A stretch of DNA of 11,567 bases from the NCBI GenBank assembly GCA_021850345.1, contig JAJZMN010000083.1, forward strand, positions 1 to 11,567. The letters run 5' to 3'. The position numbers were made by a program, and so were the translations under genes. Positions within the stretch are counted from its first letter, which is position 1. Every line of letters begins with the position of its first letter. This stretch comes from Actinomycetes bacterium (lineage in GTDB: Bacteria; Actinomycetota; Acidimicrobiia; Acidimicrobiales; RAAP-2). This document shows, one piece after another, positions 1 to 6,550 of the stretch. The notes below the pieces were generated by a model. It saw nothing but the letters and a program-made list of their open reading frames with translations, ran no database searches and was not told the origin of the DNA.

Positions 1-652
1 TACGGCCGTCGTCGCCGTCGTCGCCGGGGACGGCGTCGGGCGGATCTTCCGTTCACTCGGCGCACAACGGCTGGTGCGGGGCGGGCAGACGATGAACCCG
101 TCCACGGCACAGCTCCTCGAAGCCGTCGAGTCGCTTCGCTCGGACAATGTGGTCGTGCTGCCCAACAACGACAACATCCGGGCGGTTGCCGCTCAAGTGG
201 ATGCGCTCACGGACAAGACCGTGCGCGTGGTCCCCACCGGCAGCATCGTGGAAGGGTTTGCGGCACTGCTCGCCTACGACCCGGGCGCGGGACCCGAGGA
301 GAACGTCGAGGCCATGGCCGCGTCAGCGCTGAGGGTGCTGCCAGGTGCGGTCACCCGCGCGGTGCGCGACGCCGAGACGGAGGCGGGACCGGTGCGCGAG
401 GGCGACTGGATAGGCCTCTCCCGGACAGGTGTCGTCGCGGTCGCCGACTCGCCGGAGGGCGCGGCGCTCCGGCTGCTCGACGCGCTGCTCGAAGAAGGCC
501 ACGAGCTCGTCACCGTCATCGAAGGGGAGGGGTCGACCGCGGCCGCCACCCGGCGGATCACCGAGTGGCTGCACGAGGAGCATGCCTACGTCGCCGCCGA
601 GGTCCACCACGGGGGCCAGCCCCTCTACCCGTACCTGCTCGGCATCGAGTGA
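1..652 (+). CDS. fakA: Fatty acid kinase FakA / YloV-type DAK-domain protein, C-terminal part (5' end outside window)
   Basis: Only the last 216 residues are visible, read from base 2 with no start codon; the frame is open to the left edge, so the gene begins upstream. FakA is the ATP-using subunit that phosphorylates fatty acids held by a FakB carrier, giving acyl-phosphate for phospholipid synthesis. The visible part matches the family's C-terminal domain: GGQTMNPST at about residues 26-34, a PNN motif (LPNNDNI), PTGS followed by a G-x-AALLAY-like stretch, a ..GDWIGLS.. segment, and the closing HHGGQPLYPYLLGIE. The N-terminal DhaL-like kinase domain is not in view. A GTG at 74 is internal and is not the start. 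The stop overlaps the recG start (GTGA). In many bacteria yloV/fakA lies directly before recG, which supports the call. No fakB gene is visible, so the fatty acid kinase role is known for the family but inferred here. Confidence 0.88.
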   Translation, partial: TAVVAVVAGDGVGRIFRSLGAQRLVRGGQTMNPSTAQLLEAVESLRSDNVVVLPNNDNIRAVAAQVDALTDKTVRVVPTGSIVEGFAALLAYDPGAGPEENVEAMAASALRVLPGAVTRAVRDAETEAGPVREGDWIGLSRTGVVAVADSPEGAALRLLDALLEEGHELVTVIEGEGSTAAATRRITEWLHEEHAYVAAEVHHGGQPLYPYLLGIE

Positions 653-2886
653 CCGCGACGGCCAGGCCGCCCCGGACGCTGCGTCAGCTCTCGGCGATCC
701 CGGTCACCCGCCTGAAGGGCGTCGGGGACCGCAAGGTGAAGGCGCTCGCCGAGCTCGGGATCGAATCGGTGTTCGACCTCCTCACGACCTACCCGTTCCG
801 CTACGTCGACAGGAGCCGCCGGGTGGACCTCGCCGACCTCGCCGCGGGCGACGAGGCGGTCGTCCTCGCGACGGTGCGCGACGTGCGCGCCCGGCGGACG
901 CGTAACGGACGCGCCCTGGTGGAGCTGGTGGTCCACGACGGCACGGCGGCCATGAAGGTCGCCTTTTTCAACCAGGCCTGGCGCGTGCGTCAGCTGCCCT
1001 CGGGAACCGAGGCGCTCTTCTTCGGGAAGGTCGACACCTTCCGAGGCGGGAGACAGATGACCAATCCGGTCGTCGACGTGGTGGTCGGCGCAGACGAGGC
1101 CGACGGCGCCGACGACCGGCGGCGCCGAACGCTCCGCATCGTCCCCGTGTACCGCGCCTCGGCCAAGGTGGGGCTGTCCAGCTGGGAGATCGGCGGGTGG
1201 GTCGAAGAGGCGATCAGGCGCGCCGGCCCGCTCGAGGACCCCCTGCCCGAGCCGTGGCGGCGCGAGCTCGGGCTCGTCGTCCGGAGCAAGGCCATGCACG
1301 ACGTCCACGTGCCCGAGTCGATCCGAGCGACCGTCCCCGCCCGCCGCCGCCTCGCGTTCGACGAGCTGCTCCGTCTGCAGCTCGCGTTGGTGCTGCGGCG
1401 GCGGGCGCTGGAGGCCGGCGCCCGCGCGATCCGCCACGCCGTCTCGCCCCGTGAGGTGGTGGAGGCCCCGAGGGGTCCGGGGACGCTCGTCCAGCGCTTC
1501 CTCGGCGCGATGCCCTTCCCGCTCACGGGGGCGCAGCGCAAGGCGATGGCGGCCATCTTCGCCGAGATGGCCGGCCCGCTCCCCATGCACCGTCTCCTGC
1601 AAGGTGACGTCGGGTCGGGCAAGACCGTCGTCGCCGCCGCGGCGCTGCTCGCCGCGGTGCAGGGGGGCCACCAGGGCGCGCTCATGGTTCCCACCGAGGT
1701 GCTGGCGGAGCAGCACTCCTTCGCGCTCCGCGCGCTGGTCGACGGTCTGTCCGTCCCCGATCCGAACAGCCTGCCGGGCGAACGGCCGCTCTCGGTGGCA
1801 CTGCTCACCAACCGCACCGGCGCGTCGGATCGCAGCCGCCTCCGTCAGGGGCTCGCCGCGGGGAACGTGGACCTCGTCGTCGGCACGCACGCGCTGCTCA
1901 CCGACGACGTGCAGTTTCATTCCCTCGGCCTCGTGGTGATCGACGAGCAGCACCGCTTCGGCGTGGAGCAGCGCGCGCAGCTGCGCGACAAGGGGCGTGG
2001 GTCCGCCGTCGCGCTCGCCGGCGGGCCGGACGCAGCCGCGGATCCCGATCTTCTCGTCATGACCGCGACGCCCATCCCGAGGACCGCCGCCATGGTGCTC
2101 TTCGGGGACCTCGACATGGTCGTGCTCGACGAGCTCCCGCCGGGCCGGGTCCCCGTCGAGACGGTGTGGGCGGCAACGCCCGGGGGCGAGGAGGAGGCGT
2201 GGGCGAGGGTCCGGGAGGAAGTCGGTGCGGGTCACCGGGCCTTCGTCGTGTGCCCGCTTGTCGAGGGCTCCGAGCGTGTCCAGGCCCGCTCGGCCACCGA
2301 CGAGCTCGCACGTCTGGGCGAAGGCCCGCTCAGCGGGCTCGCGCTGGGGCTCCTGCACGGCCAGATGCCCGCGGCCGAAAAGGAGCTGGCCATGGGCCGC
2401 TTCCGCGACGGGACGACGCCGGTCCTCGTCGCGACGACCGTCGTGGAGGTCGGTGTCGACGTTCCGGAAGCCACGGTCATGGTGGTCGAGGATGCCGGCA
2501 GGTTCGGCATCGCGCAGCTCCATCAGCTCCGTGGCCGCGTCGGCCGGAGCCACCGGCGCAGCTGGTGCTACCTGCTCGGTGAGGCCGACACCGACGACGC
2601 GGCGGCGCGCCTGGCGGGCATGGTCCGAACGAACGACGGCTTCGAGCTCGCGGAGATCGACCTGGAGCTGCGGGGGGAGGGCACGATCCTCGGCGCCCGC
2701 CAGAAGGGCAGGAGCGACCTCAAGCTCGCGTCCGTTCGCAAGGACGGCGACCTCCTCGACGCGGCGCGCCGCGTGGCGGAGTCCGTGACCGGCACCGACC
2801 CCGAGCTCGGGCTCCATCCGTCCCTCGCCGACGAGCTCCGCCTCTTCCTCGAGCCCGAGGAGGAGGCATTCCTCTTCAAGTCCTAA
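649..2886 (+). CDS. recG: ATP-dependent DNA helicase RecG
   Basis: RecG is a monomeric superfamily 2 helicase that remodels stalled replication forks and branch-migrates Holliday junctions. The 745-residue product shows an N-terminal helical lead (TRLKGVGDRKVKALAELG near residue 20), then an OB-fold wedge region around residues 60-165, then the helicase core. Core motifs are Walker A GDVGSGKT (319-326), DEQH (432-435), TATPIPRT (from 472), VVEVGVDVPEAT, and QLRGRVGR (626-633). The C-terminal tail has the RecG-type LRGEGTILGARQKG segment. Length is slightly above the usual 690-ish because of short inserts, for example between DEQH and TATP. I chose GTG at 649 because it overlaps the upstream stop as GTGA; there is no clear Shine-Dalgarno, so translation is probably coupled. 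An in-frame extension to 565 would overlap fakA by 88 bp and has no RecG character. Confidence 0.97.
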   Translation: MTATARPPRTLRQLSAIPVTRLKGVGDRKVKALAELGIESVFDLLTTYPFRYVDRSRRVDLADLAAGDEAVVLATVRDVRARRTRNGRALVELVVHDGTAAMKVAFFNQAWRVRQLPSGTEALFFGKVDTFRGGRQMTNPVVDVVVGADEADGADDRRRRTLRIVPVYRASAKVGLSSWEIGGWVEEAIRRAGPLEDPLPEPWRRELGLVVRSKAMHDVHVPESIRATVPARRRLAFDELLRLQLALVLRRRALEAGARAIRHAVSPREVVEAPRGPGTLVQRFLGAMPFPLTGAQRKAMAAIFAEMAGPLPMHRLLQGDVGSGKTVVAAAALLAAVQGGHQGALMVPTEVLAEQHSFALRALVDGLSVPDPNSLPGERPLSVALLTNRTGASDRSRLRQGLAAGNVDLVVGTHALLTDDVQFHSLGLVVIDEQHRFGVEQRAQLRDKGRGSAVALAGGPDAAADPDLLVMTATPIPRTAAMVLFGDLDMVVLDELPPGRVPVETVWAATPGGEEEAWARVREEVGAGHRAFVVCPLVEGSERVQARSATDELARLGEGPLSGLALGLLHGQMPAAEKELAMGRFRDGTTPVLVATTVVEVGVDVPEATVMVVEDAGRFGIAQLHQLRGRVGRSHRRSWCYLLGEADTDDAAARLAGMVRTNDGFELAEIDLELRGEGTILGARQKGRSDLKLASVRKDGDLLDAARRVAESVTGTDPELGLHPSLADELRLFLEPEEEAFLFKS

Positions 2887-2964
2887 CGGGAGCTCGCGGG
2901 AGGAGCGGGAGTAGCGGGAGTCCTGCTGGGACGGTGCTGAAGTGAAGCACGGCACGGGGCCGCA
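2887..2964. other. Convergent gap between recG and the MFS gene, weak dyad only
   Basis: This 78-bp gap separates two genes that end towards each other. It holds two exact tandem copies of AGCGGGAGT (2904-2912 and 2913-2921) with a partial one just before. It also holds a weak inverted repeat, GTGCT (2934-2938) with AGCAC (2946-2950) and a 7-nt loop. There is no T-run on either strand, so I do not call an intrinsic terminator. Rho-dependent termination would be consistent but is not shown. Confidence 0.4.
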
Positions 2965-4251
2965 TCAGGCCCCAGCCGGCGAAGAAGGACGTGCCCACCA
3001 CACGACGAGCGCTGCTCCGAGGAACGACAGGGCCATCATGAAGAACGCCCAACGGAACCCGGCCGTGTCGATGACCTCGCCGAGCGCGATCGTCCACAGC
3101 GAGCCGACGCCGTAGGAGACGGCGAAGTAGTAGCCGAACGCCCCTTGGTGCCCCGCGTCGTCGAGCCCGTCGGCGAAGACGGCCTGGAGCAACGGGGACT
3201 CCGAGTAGGCGAAGATCCCGACGAGCACGCCCACCGCCCCGAGGGCCAACGGGTCGCGGCCGACCAGGACGAACGCGGCGATGGTCGCCGCGCCGACCAC
3301 GTAGACGACGAGGAGCACCCGCCGCCGCCCCACCCGGTCCGCCACGTGGCCGGCGAGCACCGGGCCCGCGATGCTGCCGATCACCAGCGCCGTGAAGAGC
3401 GCCCCGACCGAGAGCGTCTGCAAGTGGAGGCCGCTCTTCAGGTACGCCGGCACGAACACCGCGAGCGTGCCGAGCCCCCGGCCGCCTGCAGCGATCGTCC
3501 CGGCGACCATTGCGCCGAACGCCACGCGGCTGCCCAGGATGCCTCGCACGACGTCGAGGTGGCGTTGCCTGCCGGTCGCGCCGGTCGCGCCGGTCGCGTG
3601 CTCGACATCTGCGGCGCCGTCGACGTCCCCCGTGCCCTTCAGCTTCCAGGCGACGAGCGCGCCGCCGATGGCCATGGGCAGGGCGAGCGCGGCGACGCCG
3701 ACGCGCCAGCCGTAAGAGGCGATGAGCGCCGAGACGACGAGCGGGATGACCGCGGTGCCGATGCTGCCCCCGGCGACGTGCCATGAGAGGGCGTAAGCGC
3801 GCCGGGAGGGGAAGCGCCTGGAGAGCACCGCGGTCCCGACAGGGTGCTGTGGCCAGGAGACGACGCTGCCGACGCAGCGCGCGGCGCCGAAGATCCCGAA
3901 GCCCGAGGCGAGCCCGCCCAAGAGGCTGGCGATCGCCATGCCGAAATTCTGCACGGAGAGCAGCATGCGTGCCGAGACCTTGTGCACGAAGCCGGCGAGG
4001 CCCTGCAGGAGGCCCCCGACGATGCCTGCGACCCCGAGCACGATGCCGAGCGCCCCGTAGGAGACATGGAACGAGGCCACGACGAAGGGGTACGCCACCG
4101 CGAGACCCGCGACGTAGACGTGCTGGATCGCGTGGGAGAAGGTGACCACCGCGAGCTGGCCGCGGTCGGCTTCCCCGGCCGCCTCCTCGGCCGCGGTCGT
4201 CTCGGTCGTCGGCACCTCTGCCGGTTCGTGCATCGCCTGCAAGGGTGGCAC
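2965..4251 (-). CDS. Major facilitator superfamily transporter, possibly Fsr-like drug efflux
   Basis: The 428-residue product is a polytopic inner-membrane protein with about 12 hydrophobic segments. The first six fall at roughly residues 34-205, a hydrophilic central loop at 206-240, and the second six at 241-420. An MFS signature loop, GHVADRVGRRR, is at 301-311. The N-half resembles the fosmidomycin-resistance (Fsr) subgroup in pattern: FSHAIQHVY in the first segment, and WPQHPVGTAV then WHVAGGSIGTAV around segments four and five. Substrate cannot be read from sequence. The GTG at 4251-4249 has GAGGGGG four bases upstream; an ATG at 4233-4231 (422 aa) is a plausible alternative with a poorer site. 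The first 30 residues are acidic and Ala/Thr-rich with no signal peptide. It is the only reverse-strand gene here and interrupts a housekeeping block. The central loop carries a 9-bp coding repeat. Confidence 0.85.
   Translation of the reverse strand: MPPLQAMHEPAEVPTTETTAAEEAAGEADRGQLAVVTFSHAIQHVYVAGLAVAYPFVVASFHVSYGALGIVLGVAGIVGGLLQGLAGFVHKVSARMLLSVQNFGMAIASLLGGLASGFGIFGAARCVGSVVSWPQHPVGTAVLSRRFPSRRAYALSWHVAGGSIGTAVIPLVVSALIASYGWRVGVAALALPMAIGGALVAWKLKGTGDVDGAADVEHATGATGATGRQRHLDVVRGILGSRVAFGAMVAGTIAAGGRGLGTLAVFVPAYLKSGLHLQTLSVGALFTALVIGSIAGPVLAGHVADRVGRRRVLLVVYVVGAATIAAFVLVGRDPLALGAVGVLVGIFAYSESPLLQAVFADGLDDAGHQGAFGYYFAVSYGVGSLWTIALGEVIDTAGFRWAFFMMALSFLGAALVVWWARPSSPAGA
3572..3598. repeat. 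Three perfect tandem copies of a 9-bp repeat within the MFS gene
   Basis: CCGGTCGCG occurs three times head to tail at 3572-3580, 3581-3589 and 3590-3598. On the reverse strand this encodes the Ala-Thr-Gly repetition (HATGATGATGRQ) near residues 219-228, in the predicted cytoplasmic loop between membrane segments 6 and 7. The unit is three codons, so copy-number change would keep the frame and only alter loop length. Confidence 0.9.
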
Positions 4252-4289
4252 GGAACCCCCTCGCCCGCTGCGAGCGGTACCGTGAGAAC
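4252..4289. promoter_or_regulatory. Divergent MFS/rsmD intergenic region with dyad and possible -10 for leaderless rsmD
   Basis: Only 38 bp separate the divergent starts. It contains the inverted repeat CCGCT-GCG-AGCGG (4265-4277), directly followed on the + strand by TACCGT (4278-4283), a TANNNT match to the actinobacterial -10 element. Six bases later comes the GTG at 4290, the spacing expected if transcription starts on the G of the start codon (leaderless mRNA). No good Shine-Dalgarno precedes rsmD, which fits. I see no convincing -35 box. The dyad could be an operator for either gene; this is inference. Confidence 0.33.
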
Positions 4290-4844
4290 GTGCGCGTGAT
4301 CGCCGGCTCGAGCCGGGGGCGCCGGCTCCCAGCCCGTCTTCCCGGCGGCGTCCGGCCCACGGCGGATCGGGTACGCGAGGCGATCTTCGACGTGCTCGGG
4401 TCGATGGGGGGCGTCGACGGGGCCTCGGTCCTGGACCTCTTCTGCGGCAGCGGCGCGCTCGGGCTCGAGGCGCTCTCGAGGGGAGCCGCCGTGGTCACGT
4501 TCGTCGACCACGACGCAGCGGCATTGGCGGCGGTCCGGACGAATCTCGAAGCCACGGGGCTGGCGACGCCGGCTGCATCCGTCGTCCGGGCGGAGCTGCC
4601 CGGATGGCTCGGCCGCGCTCCCCACGTCGATCTCGCGCTCTGCGACCCCCCGTACGCGTTCGGCGACTGGACGACGCTCTTGACGCTCCTCGACGCCGAG
4701 GTCGCCGTGCTCGAGTCGGGGTCCGAAATCGCGCTGCCCGAGGGCTGGATGGTCGCGAGATCGCGCCGGTATGGCGGTACGCTCGTGACCGTGGCCCGCA
4801 AGTCCGACGCAGCATCGGCCGGCGAGCGGGAGGGCGAGCCGTGA
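4290..4844 (+). CDS. rsmD: 16S rRNA (guanine(966)-N(2))-methyltransferase RsmD
   Basis: RsmD uses S-adenosylmethionine to methylate N2 of G966 in 16S rRNA during small-subunit assembly. The 184-residue product has the family's N-terminus (VRVIAGSSRGRRL, then RPTADRVREAIFDVLG). It also has SAM motif I VLDLFCGSGALGLEA (from residue 47) and the catalytic DPPY at 119-122. Length is normal for the family. The start at GTG 4290 places RVIAGS directly at the N-terminus as in homologues; an in-frame extension to 4245 would run into the divergent MFS start. It overlaps coaD by four bases, the widespread rsmD-coaD pair, so the two are almost certainly cotranscribed. The start may be leaderless (see the upstream region). 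Confidence 0.95.
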   Translation: MRVIAGSSRGRRLPARLPGGVRPTADRVREAIFDVLGSMGGVDGASVLDLFCGSGALGLEALSRGAAVVTFVDHDAAALAAVRTNLEATGLATPAASVVRAELPGWLGRAPHVDLALCDPPYAFGDWTTLLTLLDAEVAVLESGSEIALPEGWMVARSRRYGGTLVTVARKSDAASAGEREGEP

Positions 4845-5356
4845 GGATCGCCCTCTTCCCGGGGTCGTTCGACCCCTTTCACAACGGCCACCTCGAGGTC
4901 GTCGAGCGGGCGTCGCGCATCTTCGACGAGGTCGTCGTCGCCGCACTTCGCAACCCGCAGAAGGGTGAGCCGCTCTTCTCGATCGAAGAGCGAACGGAGA
5001 TGCTCGAGGAGTCCCTCGCACATCTCGAGAGCGTGAGGATCGTGGGTGTTGCGACGCTCGTCGTCAACGTCGCGCGCGACGTCGGGGCGTCGGCGATCGT
5101 GCGGGGACTGCGCGCCGTCTCCGACTTCGAGAACGAGCTGCAGATGGCGCAGATGAACCGCCAGCTCTCGGGCGTCGAGACGATCTTCATCCCGACGAGC
5201 GCGCAGTACTCGTTTATCGCCTCCCGCCTGCTGCGAGAGGTCGCTCGTTTCGGAGGGGACATCTCGGCGTTCGTGCCCAAGCCCGTCGCCTTGCGGTTCG
5301 AAGCGAAGTTCTCCCTTCTCCGTCCCGATGACGATGGGGGGTCGGTAGACTCATGA
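4841..5356 (+). CDS. coaD: Pantetheine-phosphate adenylyltransferase (CoaD, PPAT)
   Basis: CoaD transfers AMP from ATP to 4'-phosphopantetheine, making dephospho-CoA, the penultimate step of CoA synthesis. The 171-residue product begins with the nucleotidyltransferase signature GSFDPFHNGH (residues 8-17; the HxGH element is 14-17). Other family features are NPQKG (39-43), IVRGLRAVSDFENELQMA (from 87), and the C-terminal YSFIASRLLREVARFGGDIS region (from 123). It is about 10 residues longer than the usual 160, the excess being a polar tail (RPDDDGGSVDS). GTG at 4841 overlaps the rsmD stop as GTGA and has GGGAGGG (4828-4834) six bases upstream. Its own stop overlaps the next gene's start as ATGA. 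The CoA it helps make supplies the phosphopantetheine arm of the ACP encoded downstream. Confidence 0.96.
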   Translation: MRIALFPGSFDPFHNGHLEVVERASRIFDEVVVAALRNPQKGEPLFSIEERTEMLEESLAHLESVRIVGVATLVVNVARDVGASAIVRGLRAVSDFENELQMAQMNRQLSGVETIFIPTSAQYSFIASRLLREVARFGGDISAFVPKPVALRFEAKFSLLRPDDDGGSVDS

Positions 5357-5925
5357 CGGACTTGTTCGAAGACGTTCCCGACGACGCGCTCGCGGGCGCT
5401 GGCGAACACCTCGGGACCGAGGGTCTGATCCAACGGGCCGTCGACCTCGTGAGCAGCGCGAAGGCGATGCCCTTGTCCGCGTCGGTGCTCGTGTCCCGCG
5501 AGGAGCTGCTCGACGTGCTGCACGCCGCGCTCGATCGCTTCCCCGAGGAGCTGCGCCAGGCGCGCTGGCTGCTTCGCGAGAAGGAGGAGTTCCTCGCCGA
5601 CCGGGCGCGCGAGGCCGAGGCGCTGATGGCCGACGTCCGTGCGCAGGCGGAGCACATGGTCTCCCGTTCGGAGGTGGTCCGCCAGGCGAACGTCGTCGCC
5701 CAGCGCATTCTCGACGACGCCAACGAAGAGGCGCGCCGGCTCCGACACGAGGCAGAGGACTACTGCGACCAGAAGCTCGCGGGGATGGAGATCGTGCTCG
5801 ACCGCATCACCAAGACGGTGCGGGCGGGCCGCGAAAAGCTCCAGGCCACCGCGCCGGCGACGCCGGTCGAGGCGGCCCTGCCCGAAGGGGAGGAGCCTGG
5901 CTTCTTCGACCAGGACCTGGCATAG
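5353..5925 (+). CDS. sepIVA: SepIVA-like DivIVA-domain coiled-coil protein
   Basis: A soluble, charged, mostly alpha-helical protein of 190 residues with no membrane segment or signal peptide. Two blocks look conserved: GMPLSASVLV-type sequence into a helix (about residues 38-92, AKAMPLSASVLVSREELL), and a long coiled coil at about 104-165 containing EVVRQANVVAQRILDDA, EEARRLRHEAEDY and AGMEIVLDRITKTV. This layout matches mycobacterial SepIVA (Rv2927c), a DivIVA-family regulator of septation and envelope growth. The synteny also matches, since Rv2927c lies beside the DUF177 gene and rnc. The tail (166-190) is acidic and likely disordered. It is shorter than the mycobacterial protein, mainly in the coiled coil. 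Older databases may label such proteins as ATP synthase subunit B-like. ATG at 5353 overlaps the coaD stop (ATGA), implying coupling. The septation role is inferred from family and synteny. Confidence 0.75.
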   Translation: MTDLFEDVPDDALAGAGEHLGTEGLIQRAVDLVSSAKAMPLSASVLVSREELLDVLHAALDRFPEELRQARWLLREKEEFLADRAREAEALMADVRAQAEHMVSRSEVVRQANVVAQRILDDANEEARRLRHEAEDYCDQKLAGMEIVLDRITKTVRAGREKLQATAPATPVEAALPEGEEPGFFDQDLA

Positions 5926-5934
5926 GCGGACACG

Positions 5935-5955
5935 CTGCTCGTGGCCCGCGAGCAG
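5935..5955 (+). other. Hairpin after the SepIVA-like gene
   Basis: CTGCTCG (5935-5941) and CGAGCAG (5949-5955) form a perfect 7-bp stem with a 7-nt loop, beginning 10 bases after the stop codon. It is followed by the purine-rich tandem repeat, not a T-run, so it is not a standard intrinsic terminator. It may act in mRNA processing or partial termination; that is inference. Confidence 0.5.
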
Positions 5956-5956
5956 G

Positions 5957-6005
5957 AAAGCGGCAGGAAAGCGGCAGGAAAGCGGCAGGAAAGCGGCAGG
6001 AAAGG
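5957..6005. repeat. Four perfect tandem copies of an 11-bp repeat upstream of DUF177
   Basis: AAAGCGGCAGG is repeated exactly at 5957-5967, 5968-5978, 5979-5989 and 5990-6000. A partial GCAGG lies before (5952-5956) and AAAGG after (6001-6005). The array lies wholly between the SepIVA-like stop (5925) and the DUF177 start (6014). The sequence after the last copy, AAAGGAGG, looks like a fifth copy that lost three bases and became the Shine-Dalgarno. The 11-bp unit is not a codon multiple, fitting a non-coding tract. Identity of all four copies suggests recent slippage-type expansion. Confidence 0.95.
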
Positions 6006-6009
6006 AGGT
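6001..6009 (+). promoter_or_regulatory. Near-perfect Shine-Dalgarno for the DUF177 gene
   Basis: AAAGGAGGT is fully complementary to the usual bacterial 16S rRNA 3' end and lies four bases before the GTG at 6014. It is the strongest ribosome binding site in the window and fixes the start of the DUF177 gene. It abuts the 11-bp repeat array. Confidence 0.9.
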
Positions 6010-6013
6010 ACCG

Positions 6014-6550
6014 GTGGACCCGTTCGTGGTGCACGTGGCCAAGCTCCGCAGGGTGCTCGGCACCCGCTGGCACGAGGTGCGCACGGGACCGGTGGACCCT
6101 GAGGGCGTGATCGCCCCCCGATCGCCCGCCGACAGCGCGGTCCCCGACGGTGCCGACGCCATCTGCGAGGTCACGCTCGAGTCGTTCGCCGGGGGCGTGA
6201 TGGTGACGGGCACGGTCGCCGCCCCCTGGAAGGGGATGTGCAGGCGCTGCGCGTCGCCGGTGGAGGGCATGCTCCGCATCCACGTGCGCGAGCGGTTCAC
6301 CGAGCCCGGAGCCGGCTACGGCGACCCCGACGACGACGAGGCCTACCCGATCGTCGACGATGCGCTCGACCTCGCGCCGATGGTGCGCGACGCGGTGGTC
6401 CTCGAGCTGCCGCTCGCACCGTTGTGCCGGGAGGACTGCCAGGGGCTCTGCCCGCACTGCGGTTGCGACCTCAACCAGGAGACCTGCAGCTGCGAAGCAC
6501 CCCCCGACCCGAGGTGGGCTAACCTCGACGTGCTCCGGTCGGCCCAGTAG
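6014..6550 (+). CDS. DUF177 (YceD-family) protein, cysteine-rich C-terminus
   Basis: The 178-residue product belongs to the DUF177/YceD family, whose genes are usually beside rpmF; bacterial and plant members have been linked to 23S rRNA accumulation and L32 expression. It opens with DPFVVHVAKLRRVLGTRW. A central CRRC (76-79) follows a beta-rich stretch, then an acidic part (DPDDDEAYPIVDDALDLAPM), and the family core VRDAVVLELPLAPLC. The tail has seven cysteines, at 138, 142, 146, 149, 151, 158 and 160 (pattern C-x3-C-x3-C-x2-C-x-C, then CSC). With CRRC these could bind a metal; that is inference. GTG at 6014 is chosen for the strong AAAGGAGGT upstream; the frame stays open far to the left, but only as a shadow of the preceding gene and repeat. 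It is the first of the DUF177-rpmF-plsX order seen in many bacteria. Confidence 0.9.
   Translation: MDPFVVHVAKLRRVLGTRWHEVRTGPVDPEGVIAPRSPADSAVPDGADAICEVTLESFAGGVMVTGTVAAPWKGMCRRCASPVEGMLRIHVRERFTEPGAGYGDPDDDEAYPIVDDALDLAPMVRDAVVLELPLAPLCREDCQGLCPHCGCDLNQETCSCEAPPDPRWANLDVLRSAQ

Noticed and set aside
625..2955. A 776-codon open frame antisense to recG
   Set aside because: It mirrors recG almost exactly, has no recognisable domain and is rich in Arg/Gly/His as expected from the complement of GC-biased codons. A known artefact of high-GC genes.
4604..4840. An N-terminal extension of CoaD inside rsmD
   Set aside because: It would overlap rsmD by more than 200 bp and has no CoaD homology; GTG 4841 starts directly at RIALFPGSFDP with a good Shine-Dalgarno.
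2876..5023. A 715-codon reverse open frame spanning the MFS gene, rsmD and part of coaD
   Set aside because: It crosses a real reverse gene in another frame and two forward genes; its composition is low-complexity Arg/Pro/Gly. The MFS frame has clear membrane segments and motifs instead.
5346..5351. TAGACT as a -10 box for the SepIVA-like gene
   Set aside because: It ends one base before the ATG, so transcription would start inside the gene; the ATGA overlap with coaD explains expression by coupling.
5957..6005. The 11-bp array considered as a CRISPR array
   Set aside because: The units are directly tandem with no spacers and far too short; there are no cas genes.
5639..6013. An upstream extension of the DUF177 frame through the 11-bp repeat
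   Set aside because: It overlaps the SepIVA-like gene, has no credible start near the array, and the GTG at 6014 has a near-perfect Shine-Dalgarno.
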